Source: Colletotrichum lupini (lineage: Eukaryota; Ascomycota; Sordariomycetes; Glomerellales; Glomerellaceae). From it: DNA of 64,000 nt. A model generated the notes under the pieces. It ran no database searches. It had not been told where the DNA came from and saw only the letters and a program-made list of their open reading frames with translations. Location of the stretch: NCBI RefSeq assembly GCF_023278565.1, contig NC_064678.1, positions 1,612,001 to 1,676,000 on the forward strand, in the 5' to 3' direction. The stretch's first letter is position 1; every line of letters begins with the position of its first letter. Shown here one piece after another: positions 38,283 to 50,852 of this stretch. The position numbers and the translations under genes were made by a program.

Positions 38283-40879
38283 TTACCCCCCCCTTTATAC
38301 TAAAGGGCGCTATTTATAATATTAAAAAATAAACCTCTTAATTACCCCTTATTTTAATAAATTTATAATTATAATTATTATTATTATATTATCGTCGTCC
38401 CTTAGTAATAGTAAATCGCTAGCTATAATAGCTTTTATTCATATATTTAGGTTTTATAATAAACCCTTAGTAATTAAGTATTAGTAATAGAACGCTTATA
38501 GCGCTACTAGTATATATTTAAAGCTCTTTATATTATATTACGTTAAATCCGTATTATATCCTTTTTAATTTACTTAATATTATAGCTTTTTCTTATATAA
38601 TTATAACTTAATTATTTTAAAAACCTCGTACTCTAGCTCGCTATTATTATTAGTAATTAGTAATAGCGGTTCTTAGTTCTATTTAAATAATAAGTCGTCA
38701 ATAGCTTTTTTTAGCTTATTTAGGTAGAAAACTAAGTATACCCGGCTATTTATTAATAATTTTATAACTTATATACCCCCCTATTTAGTATTAATAATAG
38801 GCTATAGGCTAGTTTATAGTTATTATAGTTTATTTACGTTAGTAAACTTTTAGTACGAGGTATTAACAAAGACCTAGTCTCTTATTTTTAAGTTATCCGG
38901 GCGCCGGTAGTAGTTAGTATACTTTTTATATTATATTTAAATAACTTTTATATTACCCCTAGCGATCTCCTAGGCCTCGTATATTCTCTAAGCTATACGC
39001 TACGCGTTAGTATAATTTAGCTTTTTCTTTATAAAGCTAAATTAATAAGTTTACTTAGACTAGTTAAAAAAAAGCCATAGTTAATAACTAAATTTTATTT
39101 CGTATAATAATAGCCCTATAATCTCGCTAAGCTAAGTAATATAAATAAAGTTAACTATAAATAATATATTATTTTATTTATTTTAATATTAATTAATTAA
39201 TAATCTTAATTACTATAAGATATACTAATTTAGTACCTCTATTTAGCCGTCCGTTTATAAATAATCTACTATTAATAACTATAGTCTAACTCCGTAAATT
39301 TTATAGAGCTCCTCTTAGAAATTAAAAATAAATTAGGGGCCTCGGTTTAATATAATAGCTTTTAATAAGCTAAAAATAAGTAGTACCCGCTTATAAAATA
39401 TTCGGCTTATATTTTTTATTATAATAGTTTTATAATAAGGAATAGATATCGCCCTTTTATTTAAGTAGTCTATTATTACTTATATATTATTTAAATTCTT
39501 TTTAATTAGTAAAGATATTTATAAAGTTAATAAAAATATATTATTATAAGTAGTTAGGTATTAATAGCGGTTTTAGTTCCCCTAGGAGTTTATTACGTAG
39601 CTTTTATAACTAATAGTAAGTATAATAATTCCGTACGTGTTAATAAGTATTTATTATTAAGCCCGGCTAGTAGTACTACTATTTAATTATTTTTATAACC
39701 TTATTATACCCTAAGTAAATAAGGAGTTTTTATTTATAGACTTTATAAATAATTATAATATAGAGGTTCTCTTTTTTAAGTACTATGAGCTTCTTATTTA
39801 TTATTAATAATCCGTCGTTTTAAATAAACTAGCGCTTATATTCTTTAGTTATTAGTACTTATATTAATAGGAGAGACGCTATAATAGGGTCCTTATTAAG
39901 CTTTAAAATCCTTTTTATTAATAAGTACCCCTAGAGCTCGTTTTTTAATAAAAATAAGCTAATTATAAGTTATAATTAGTTAATAGCGGTACTTAATAAC
40001 GCCTATAGCTCCGCTATAATATTAAAAAATAATAGTCTTAATAATAAAAGGACTTATATCCTATTAGCCTCTTTTAGTACTTACTAAGTATAAATATCTT
40101 CTATTTTTGATAAAAGGGCATTAGTTAGTACGTTCTCCTTCCCTAAGTAATAATAAATCTAAAAATTAAAATCTACTAATATACTAGCTTAGTAGGCTTA
40201 TTATAAGTTAAGTAGGTACTTAGTTATAAAAAATAATAATAACTAATAGTTTATAATAATATCGAACTTATATTTATAACTTACGAGCTCCGCGCGCTAT
40301 TTTTCTAAATATAATATTATTATTAATATCTTTTTATTATAAATAGTATAGTTAAGCTCTACGCTACTTATTATTTTTAAATAAAAAGTTATTAAGTATT
40401 ATAACTTATTATTTTTTTATTATTATAATAGCGCCCCGGCGTATACTAAGTTAGAAATATTTATTTTTAATTACGTTAATAACTCTAATTTAAAATAATA
40501 GAGGATAAGTACCGATATTAATACTAGCTTTATAACTTTAAAAGCCGTTTCGTAGTTAATACTAAAGTTAAAAAGAACTCCCTTACTTATTAACTTCGTA
40601 AAAGGCCTAGCTAAATAGCTATAATTTTTTATAAACCTCTTATAAAAGTTATAAAACTTAAAAAAAGACTAGATACTTTTAAATAATATAAATAGTTTTT
40701 AGTTTTTAATTATAGAAATTTTTTTTTATCTAGCTATATACTTTTTATTAAAATTATAAAGCCTAAGTACTTCGTAAAAGTAATACTAAATTCGTACTTT
40801 TTAATATCCGCTTATAAGCCTATTTTTTATAAGCAGTCTAGTACTTTAATAACGTACTCTTAGTACTAAAGGAGGTTAT

Positions 40880-41025
40880 TAAAAAAAATTAAGATATTAT
40901 TTATATACGCTATATAGAAGTTATTTAAATACTTTATTAATATCTTATTTATATATTATTAATATATAATAAGCTTATTATAAAGCTTAAAAAGTACTAC
41001 CTTATATTTATATACCCCGTAATAA
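40880..41025 (-). pseudogene. Ty3/Gypsy reverse transcriptase remnant
   Basis: Minus-strand translation reads GVYKYKVVLFKLYNKLIIY then YLNNFYIAYINNIL, matching G-x-Y-E-x-x-V-M-P-F-G-L-x-N-A-P-x-x-F and Y-L-N-D-F-x-x-x-Y-L-D-D-I-L of Ty3/Gypsy RT. Asp to Asn changes and stops are the result of G to A transitions. Confidence 0.88.
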
Positions 41026-44000
41026 GTTCTAAATATTATTAAGTCCTTAGAGGCTAAGTTAAGTTAAATATAGTAAAAGGCCTATTTAATATTTAGCTTA
41101 GTAAATATTTTTATTTTACTTAGCTACGCGAGGGTTTTATTAATAAATAATAAAGAGTAGTAGTCTTTTTTATAACCTTATTAAGCTTATAAAAGTTAAT
41201 ATAAAAGCGTAGGCTATTATTATATTTTTTTATAAATAGTATTAGTAATATAAAAAGAGTATTACTTAGCTCGATAAATCTCTTTTATAAATACTTTAAT
41301 AAATAAGCCCTTATAACCTCTAACTTAGGTATTAACTATTTATATAAAAAATAATAAGTTAGCTTCTTTTTATTACTATTTAAGAGCTCGATCTTATAGT
41401 TATACGGCTTATAAAGCGCTAGTATATTACTAACTATTTTATTAAAAACGTCGGTCTAGGGCCGTAAATACTTTAATAAGTTCGTTATTATAAGGTTATA
41501 AATAACCTAGTTATTATTATATAAGGGGTCTATTTCTTCTTTTTTATTTTTTATAATATAATTAAGCTAATAAAATAATATAAAGCCTATTTTAATATCG
41601 TTTTATTTTAAGTTCTTTTTAAAAACGGGAGTATTAATAAAAGTAATATTTATTTATACTATTACTAAGTATAGTTTTTATTACCTAGCCCTCTCTACGG
41701 GGGCGATATTAGTATTATTAAAAGTACGTTTTATTTTCTTTATATTCTTAGCCTCGTTTAATTACTATATTTAACGGGCTATCGTTTTTAATAAGTATAA
41801 TAATATCCTAATTAGTATACCCTTCGCCCGCTATTACTAGAGCTTTTAGTTATAGCGGGTTATATTTATTTTAAATAAGTCTCATTAATAATCGGCGTTA
41901 ATTTAGTATTATATATTAATAATTTCTAGGGTATATAGGTCCTCGATATCCTTAATAATAATAGAGGGCGTTTCTTATAATAATAGGTTTTTAGGCTATA
42001 TTAAACGTTAATAGCGAATATTAAGGTTTACCCTATAGTATTTAAACTACTTTTATTTTAAAATTAGGTCGTAGTAGCCCGTATTAAGCTAAAAGAGGGG
42101 TATTTTTAAAAAGACCTATTAATTAATATATAAGTTAGCGGTTTATATTATATTAATATTATTTAATCGCTCTTTATTAAATTTAGTAATAAGGATTAGG
42201 TATAATAATTTATAAAATAGGGCTGCGTAGAATTATTATAATAAAGAAGTTACGTAATTATTTATAAATCCGTACTTATTAGCTTTTATATTAAATAAAG
42301 CTCTTAGGTAAATTCTATATTTATTAAATATTAATATAAGCTCTATTTTAAGGGGCTAGCCCCTTACGAAATCCTATAGGTTTACTAAATTAATTACTAA
42401 TTTTTCGTCTTTTTTATATATATCCCCTAGCTAAGAGTTTATTTTTATTAAAAGTTTTAGTTTTTTAAACCCGACTTTATTTTAATAGGGCCCTCGGTAG
42501 CGTTAATAATAACTATAATAGTTTTTAACTTCTTAAAATAATCCTTAGAAATATATTTAGTATTATTATAAATAAAATAAGTATTATTATCCTTAAGCTT
42601 TTAATATAAGGCTTTAGGGATCGTTTTATAAGTAAAGGTACGACCTCGGTCCTATTTAGTACCTTTAGTATTTTTATTATTTTTATTATTTTTATTACTC
42701 TTATTTAAAGTTTAGCGAGTTTAACTAGAAGCTTTAACCGGGCGGTTTTTTATAAAAGGGGGCTATATTATATTAGCTAGCTAAGTAACGTACTTAGTAT
42801 ATTTTTAAAAAGTAGCCGTATTATTTAAGTATTTTAATATAGCCTAGTTATAAAATATATATAAATAGCTTATTATAGAAACGGCGCTTTTATTACGACT
42901 CTAAAAGCTTATTAATATATACGAGCTTAGTAAATATAAAGTATTTTTAATAAACGTTTTTAAGTATAACTATAAGTACGTTTAGTTTATAACTAGCGTT
43001 ATTTATAATAATCGGGCTAGTATAAGCCGACTTAAGCTCGTAAAATAGTTACTTAGTTATAGTAATTTTATTAGAAATTAGTATTAAGTATATAAACTCC
43101 GTAATACTATTTTTAATTTTATTAATAATATACTCTAAGTAGTACTTATTCGTACTATAGTTAGTATTTTCTAAGCGCTTTATAATATATTAGAGCTAAT
43201 AATTGAACTTAAGGTTAGTATTATTATTTATAAAAATAAGTACGTTAGGTATTTTTTAAGAGCCGTAAGTAATAAAATAAGACGAGGCTAAAGTAGTTTT
43301 ATAACTATTTTATATTTTTAAATATATTGACTATTATTTTAATATATTAAGGGTAGCGGTATTTTAAATAAAGCTAGTTTAAGAGCCGTTTTTTAATTAT
43401 TTTAGTTTTTTAGCTATAGCCGTATTACTAATATAGGCTTAAGTAAGGGCTTTTTTTATAATATAGAGCTTTATAATAATAATATATATAAAGTTAAGGT
43501 TCTTATAGGTTATTACGTATAAGCGCTTAGTATTATTACTTAGCTAGTTAATAATAAAAACTAGGACTTATTCTAATTAGTACTAAGTAATATATATTTT
43601 TAGTTATTATTCGATCTATTTAAATAAAGTCTTTTTATTGTTTTTAAAATATAGCTCTTAAATAAGGTCGAGGTTAATATACTACTTAGTCTTTTTTTAA
43701 AAAGAATATTATTATAAATATAAATAAGCGAGGTAAGCTAGTTAGTTATATTATTAAAGTACGCTAAGTAATTGGCCTAGGTAATAGAAAATAAAAAGCG
43801 CTTTATTAATTAGTTAAATAGTATAATTTTAGGGTTAATAACTAAAAGCTTAGTACCTTTATTAAAGCTTATAACGCTTTATTAGGACTTATAAAAGTAG
43901 TAATTTTACTAAAAGCTATTAGTATAAAAAAAAACTTAGCCTCTTTAGTTATATTCTTTAATTATTATATTTAATAAAGGGGGTATATATTTAAAAAAGT

Positions 44001-44161
44001 ATTAATTATACTACTTATATACGATTAATTTAGTTAGCTATTACTCGGCTCTTTTATACGCTTTTTTAATAAGGGTAGCTAGTTAGGATAGTAAGTAGTT
44101 AATTAATTAAAATATTATTATTTTGTTTTTAAAAAATAGTTAATTAAGTAATATTAAGTAG

Positions 44162-44384
44162 TATTATAAAAAGGAACTCGAAGTAAGTTAAAACGCTATT
44201 ATATTAACTTAATTAACTAAAGACTTAATATAAAAAAAAAGAAATAGAATAATAAGTAGAAATTAGCGAGCTAGCCCTTTAGGCCTAGCGGTCTAGCTCG
44301 TTACGTAATTATTAAAAGCTTAGCCTCGTAGCCTAAGGCTAAGCCACGGGGCCTATAGGGGCCCTAATACCCACTACTATAATA
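44162..44384 (-). repeat. Right LTR of the second Gypsy element
   Basis: About 223 bp and less RIP-altered than the left copy (keeps TAGCCTCGTAGCCTAAGGC). With pol on the minus strand it is the functional 5' LTR. Confidence 0.87.
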
Positions 44385-44784
44385 ATAATATCAATACCCT
44401 TTTAGTAATTTCCTCTTCCTCGTTATTTATTAATACTATTACGACGATTTTATTAAGAATAATTTCTTATACTTTTATTACGAGTTATATAGTTTCCCTT
44501 AGTTTTTTTTTTTTTTATAAGTTAGAAATTACCTCGCTAAGATTTATATAATATAATCTAACTACCGTAATTAATACTTCGAGGGGCTAGTTACGATCCT
44601 TTATAACTATATAAGATCGCTTATTAATAAAAATTAATTTATATAGCTTAGCTTATTATTAAGTAATTTCGTACTATATTTATATATTTAAATTTAATAA
44701 TATATTTAAATTACCCCCTATATCGGGCCTATTACGCATAGTAATTACTTTATTAACTTATTTTTTTACGCTTACCTCGCGTAA

Positions 44785-45305
44785 TACCTATATTACTTTT
44801 TTAATTACTTAGGCTTATTAGCTTATATTTAGCGATAATAACGAGGCTAAGGTCGTTTTTAAATATATTCTAAATACTAATAGCGTTAGTATAAGCCCAT
44901 TAGGCCCTATAATATTATTATAATATTTAAGTATTATTTAAAGTATTTATCGTTAGTAAAATCGGGATTTTCCTTTTTAATAATTCTAAACGCCCTTTTT
45001 AATTACTAATATGCCCTTTCTACCTTTTTAATACTATAATACGCTTTAATAAGTACGATTTTTAACTATATACTATAAGCTATCGTATTTTTTCTAAATT
45101 TTACTAATTTAAAACTAGTATTAGCGTTAGTTTTAATACTATCTAACGGTCTTTAGTATATATTAATCTATCCCTTTTATAAGGCTAACTATATTATTTT
45201 TATTTATAAATCCTAAAAGAATTGCCCTATTTAAAAAAATATAGCTACGTTAATTATATATAGGACTAGCTAACTATTTAAATAGAAAATATCGATAACG
45301 ATTTC
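44785..45305 (-). pseudogene. Copia element 3 integrase remnant
   Basis: Collinear reverse complement of 6890-7410 in element 1. For example the GGGCCTAATGGGCTTATACT stretch near 44895 corresponds to the G-P-x-E-L-I-L-T segment. Heavily mutated. Confidence 0.6.
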
Positions 45306-47456
45306 TTAATTAAAGTTAAGCTTATTACGCAATTTAAATTTAAATCTACGTAGGCTCTATATATTTATTTAGTATTAATAATATATTCTTATTAATTACT
45401 CTAGCGTCCCTATTTTAATATTATTATTACTTAATTACTTTAAGAAGTTATATAGCCTCGTAACCGACGAGTACCCGAATTTTTAATATAGTTATCTAAG
45501 CTTATTTTTTATTAAGTAATTAATTAACTTCGTATTATTAATAAACTTTATAAACATATATCCCTATTATTATTTAACTATTTTAAAATACTTATTACTA
45601 AAAATTCTATTCTTCGTATTATTAAATATAATACCTAGTTAATTTATATTTTTTAAATATAAGAGAAATAGGGTATTAATAAGTAAAATATAAAAAGTTA
45701 TTGTTCCGAAGTGCGTTTCTATTTTTATTATATTTAAAATAACGATTTCCTTACTTAAGCTAAAGCTAATCCTTATAATACTTATTATTAACGTATTAAG
45801 TATTATTAACGCGATCTTTTATAATACTTAAAATTATCTTTTTCTTTTTATTAACTATTATAATGCCTTAATATTTAGGATAATTTTATAAAATTTATTT
45901 AAGCCGTATTTTTCGCTCATATAAAATACTTATACGAGCTTATTATTTAAAGAATCTAAGTAGTATAAAAAGGACCCCTCTAGCTACCCTTAGATTTATT
46001 TAATACTATATTCTTTTTTTTAAAATATTAAGAGAGGTAATATCTTTTTTTTTAAATATTAAAAAAATAGGCTTTTATTTTATTAAATTCGCCCTTTTAG
46101 CTACTTTTATATTTATTATTTAAGGAACCTTTTTTTATTATTTATAAATAAAAGCCTATTTATTAAGAGCTTTTATTACTTTTTATTTATTTAGCTTTAT
46201 ATATTCTCTAGAGGCTAATAAGGTAAAAAAAGAGTAGTTAACGTCGTTAATTTTATTATAATCTAATTCGTTAGTATAGGGGGCGAGATTTTCTTTGTTT
46301 TTTAAATTTCTATAGGGGGTAAATACTCTAGGCCGCTATTTTAACTATTATTACTAAGTTCCATACCCCCGGATCTGCCCTTATATATAATAAGGAATTA
46401 ATTAAATTAACGAGGGCTAATTTTATTATTTATTACCCTTAACTTTCTATATTATTTATATAATTTCGTACGCTCTTCTTTAGAGTAGTTATTTAATTAA
46501 TATCTATTTTTTTTATAAATATAATATTACTTCTTTTATCACCCTACTTATAAATTAAATCTTTACTTAATTAACGAATTAGGGCCTCCTTATTAACGAT
46601 TATTATATTTAGCTTCTTTTCTTTTTTTATTATACATTTAATTAACTTAATATTATTAATAAGGGCCGTTATATATTTAAAAATAAATTTAGTATAGTAT
46701 TCTCGTTTTAATATTAAAGCTAGATCTTAGCCTTAAATAGAGCGTTTTATAGTTTTTAAATACTTAGTATAAGGTTATTTTTACTTTTAGTACGTACTAA
46801 ACTATAGTATAAAAATATTTAACTTTTTACTTATTAGTTCCCTTATTTAGCTAAGTTTTTACTAGCTTATTAATTTAATTAATAAGCTTTTTAAAAAAAT
46901 TTACTCGCAATTTACCCTTTATTATTCTAGCTAAAAGATTTAAAAGAAAATCGCTCGTAATTTAGATAGGAGCTTTAGGTTCTTATTATAAGTCTTAAAG
47001 CGGCTTTAAATTACGTTAATAATACTAAAAAAGTCGTTTTAATCGAGATTACGTACCGCTTTATAATAATAATTAGAGGCTTTACCCGTAAGGATAATAT
47101 TAATTACTAAATAATACTAATATTCCCTAATCCTAACCTTTTTATAATAATTATAAAATATTATTAAAGCTTTTTATAAAACTTTATACTTCTCCTTAGA
47201 ATATAATTTCTTTTTTAAAAAGATCTTTTTAAAGTTTATAAATTACTTCGTATTTATTATTATATTTTTAGTATTTATATATAATCCTTATGTTACTACG
47301 TACTATTAATAACTTCAGGTTATTTTCTTTTTTTATATTAGTTAATCGGCGCTAAATTTCGTATTAATAATAATAACGAACTATAAATCGAAATAAATAA
47401 AATCGTTAATTATTATATTTCTAATATTATATTTTACTTCTATATATCCTTTTATA

Positions 47457-48510
47457 TAGTAGTTTCTTTTTAGTTTTATAAGTATAAAAGATCGACCTTA
47501 ACGGGATTACGTTTTTAAAAGAAATTATATAATACGGTATATTTTTTAATTATATAATATATATAATATACCCTAAGTACGTACTTAACGTAATATAGTA
47601 ATTTTAATACGAAAACTATTATATAATTTGGGATAAGTAAGCTACCCTATAGCGGCGCTAGTTAAAAAAGTTAATAATAGAGGTCGGCCGTAATAGCTAG
47701 CTATAATAGTTAGCTATAATAATTAAAAACGGCCCTTAACTATAGAGGTTCTAAACTTTAATAATAACGTAAAGGTTTTTAAAAAAAAAGGGCTAAATAG
47801 GCTAATATTTACTACTTTTTAAAGCTCGTAAAGATTTTTTTTATCTTTATCGCTTTTAATATTACTTAAAGCTCTATTTAAACTAAACAAATCTATTAAA
47901 TAAATCTACTAAATAAACTTATTAATATATAAACTACTATTTTAATAAGAACTTCTTAGTATATAGTTAGTAATTAGTAAACTAAAAATACCTATTAATA
48001 AGTTTATTCCTCTCGGGCTAGGCGCCCTCTTTAGTTAGCTCGACGCTATAATTATTATAACTAACGTAAATATACTTAAGGATTAGTAAAATACCTTTTA
48101 ATAATACGGAATTTAGCTAGGTAATAGTATAAACGCTATAAATAGCTAGGCTAATACGGATATTAAGATTTAATATATTAATACTAGCTTAGAAATTATA
48201 TTTTATAGAGCTAAAAATCCCTTTAATACGGGCTATATTATAAATATAAAAGAATATATAAGGGGCCCCCTAACCCTTAATAAGAAGGAGTATATAATAT
48301 AAGATCTAGCTACTTATACGGGCTAGTACTAAGAGGTTTTATATATATTAAAATAAGTATAGCTCGCCCTCTAAATAGCTAGAACTTAGAGGACTATAAA
48401 AGAAAGTTAGGAGCTATTTTAATTAGTAATTAAGTATAGAGCGTAATATACTTAGTTTTCCTTAATACGTAATATATAGTACGGCCCCGGCGGATTGCTC
48501 CGTCGGGGGG
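47457..48510 (-). mobile_element. Non-LTR-like insertion, family 1, copy C (1,054 bp)
   Basis: Full-length relative of copy A with the same two ends (TAGTAGTTTCTTTT and GGATTGCTCCGTCGGGGGG). It is flanked by a 15-bp duplication ATATATCCTTTTATA (47442-47456) and ATATATCTTTTTATA (48511-48525), one C/T difference. Element 1 shows the uninterrupted target as reverse complement near 4720-4770, which confirms the insertion point. Copies A and C share both ends, so they probably represent the full-length form. Confidence 0.8.
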
Positions 48511-48985
48511 ATATATCTTTTTATAATAATAAATTACCGTTAGTAATTATAAAAAAGAAATCTATATTATTTACCTTTTTTTAAAATTCGTTAAAGTAAT
48601 TATATACCCTATTAACTTATACTTAGTTTTATAATACGAATTTCTCTTTTATAATCGTCGCTATTAAGATTTCGTATAGTTCTCGTAATTATAACTATAC
48701 TAATAATACCCCTTATATATAAAGGAATTTATTAACTACTTTTATAATTCTTAAGCTTATATTTATAAACTATTTATTTAGTTAATAACTAAGGTCGTCT
48801 ACGATTTTATAAAATAGGGGTCACCCCTATAGCCCCTTTTTTTATAAACCTTAGTTAAATAAATTAACATCGTATTAATTTACTTATTATTAGGCTAATT
48901 TACGATTTTATATATCTACGTCCCTTAATAATCCGGGTTAATATTTACTTATTTATAAAAGATTAGGATTTTATTTAAGATTAGG

Positions 48986-49010
<25 letters not shown>
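48986..49010 (+). repeat. T25 homopolymer
   Basis: 25 T in a row. The matching place in element 1 (about 4262-4290, reversed) is a mixed pyrimidine tract, so this is probably a C-to-T-converted and slipped version rather than a poly(A) tail. Confidence 0.8.
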
Positions 49011-49016
<6 letters not shown>

Positions 49017-50647
49017 TTAAGGGTCGTACTCTAGCTCGTACTCGTATTAGTAGTTATTAATATATTTAATTTTAATAAGAATATATTTAATTCGCACACT
49101 AGCTATAATAAATCCGTACTTTTATTACTTAACGAATTTATTAAAGTTTAAGAGATTCTTATTTCTTTTTACTATCTCGCTACTACTCTCGTTTTTATTA
49201 TTTTTAATAATTATTATTACTTTTTTAAGTTATTAACTATCGTACTTACTAAGATTCTCCTTTTTATTTAATATAAAAAAGGTCGGTTTTAGTAATTTCT
49301 TTTCTTAATAATAATAATAAACGTTTATATTATTATAAAAAGATATAATAATTAGTCTCGGGATTTTTATTAATAACTAATTTTCTACTATTCTATATAC
49401 TTTTAGCTTTTTAAACCTCGTATTTTTTATAATCTCTAAATAGCTTCCTTTTTTAACTTACTTCTTTTAGGGCGGTATTTTATATAAATAATTAAAAATA
49501 AATACTAAGCGGCTTATAGAGAAGCTATATAAGCTATTAAGTATAATTAGTAAAGTTAAGCCCTCTTTTTTATAAAATCGTAAACATTAAGGACTTATTA
49601 AAAATACCCCCTTATCGCTTATATTTAATAAAGCTAAATACTTTAAAAATCTTTCTTTTACTACTTCTTTATACCCTATTTTATATTTTTAAGTAGTTCT
49701 TTTTATAATTTAATTATAGTTAAATAATTATTACTTATTAGCGATCCCTTTTATTACTTAATTAATATCTCGAAATTAATAATCTCGTACTAAGAGCTAA
49801 TATAAAAAGAAGCCCTTTAGTAATATTTTAAGGGATTCTTTTTTTTTTCTTTAAATCCTCGTTTTTTTAGCCTTTTTTTAAGCTAATAATAACTATAATA
49901 AGAGGTTATAAAACTACTTTAAAATAGCCGCTTTTTTTTAAAAATTAATTTTTAAAATCTATAATACTCTTAATTTAATATTATTAAGACTTCTAAATCT
50001 CCTCTTTTTTTATTAAACTATTCCCTATATTATATTTTTAAATAATACTTAGGGAGTAATTAAAGGGGCTCTAAAAAGATTACTAGATTATAAGCTTTAA
50101 GGTTATATTTATAAATTTTTTATAATATTAAACCTTTTTATATACTATAAATCTTTTAATTTTATAACTCTTATACGGGTTCTTATTACGCTTATTAAGA
50201 ATATTTATATTTTAAAAATTCTTTTTCTTAATTATATAGTACTTTTTTATATTAAACTATTAAGCTTAGTTATCGTATTAATTAATTAAATAAGTAGTTA
50301 TTATATAAGTATTTTTTTTATTAATTTAATTAGTTAATTTCTAATTATGGGCTAGTTATAAAAAAGTTATTTAATAAAAAAGCTACTTAAAGTAATAATA
50401 AAAGGCTAGTTACTTAAGTAGTTTTATTAATTAACGTAGTTTAATATAATAAATATCGACTTTTTATAAATAATAAAGGGCTATAATTACTTAATTCTAT
50501 ATAATATTCGAGGATTGCCCCTTTTTATTTATTTTTATAAAGTTAATTAGTATAAATCTCCTATCCCGTATAATATTAAGAAGTCGTCTCTTCTATATAA
50601 CAAAATACTTTACTAATCTATAATAATAGAATTTAATTACTAATTAG

Positions 50648-50852
50648 TATTAATATCCTTATTATAAAGTAATTAATTCGAACCGTAATTAATAAAGAGA
50701 TTAATTAAACTATATAAATATTTACGTAGTAAGTATAAAAAGGAGGTTCTAATTATAAGTTAGGCTAGTTATAATAATCCTAAATAGGGCCCCTAATTAG
50801 CCCCTGCGTAGTTAGCTATATACTACGGTTAAATTAAACTTCTAATCTAATA
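50648..50852 (-). repeat. Right (5') LTR of Copia element 3
   Basis: 205 bp, aligns gap-free to 34981-35185. With the element in minus orientation this is its functional 5' LTR. Confidence 0.93.

Larger units (their letters stand above)
38059..44384 (-). mobile_element. Ty3/Gypsy LTR retrotransposon nested in Copia element 3 (about 6.3 kb)
   Basis: Two direct repeats of about 224 bp (38059-38282 and 44162-44384) start TATTATAAAAAGGAACTCGA and end near CTATAATA. The target duplication is short and blurred by mutation (probably ATCAT and ATAAT, original GTAGT in element 1), so the ends are good to about 3 bp. A Ty3/Gypsy RT is readable on the minus strand at 40880-41025. LTRs differ from those of the Gypsy element at 12184. 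It interrupts Copia pol at the point matching 7810 in element 1. Confidence 0.87.
34981..50852 (-). mobile_element. Ty1/Copia LTR retrotransposon 3, same family as element 1, inserted in a gene (15,872 bp with nests)
   Basis: It is bounded by 205-bp LTRs (34981-35185, 50648-50852) that are the reverse complement of those of element 1. The 5-bp duplication is AAATA (34976-34980) and GAATA (50853-50857), differing by one G/A transition. Internal landmarks follow element 1 in reverse. Subtracting the three insertions (35233-36290, 38059-44384, 47457-48510 and their duplications) leaves about 7.4 kb, the same as element 1 without its own insertion. The element lies antisense to the host gene within its coding sequence. 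It is heavily RIP-mutated. Confidence 0.94.
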
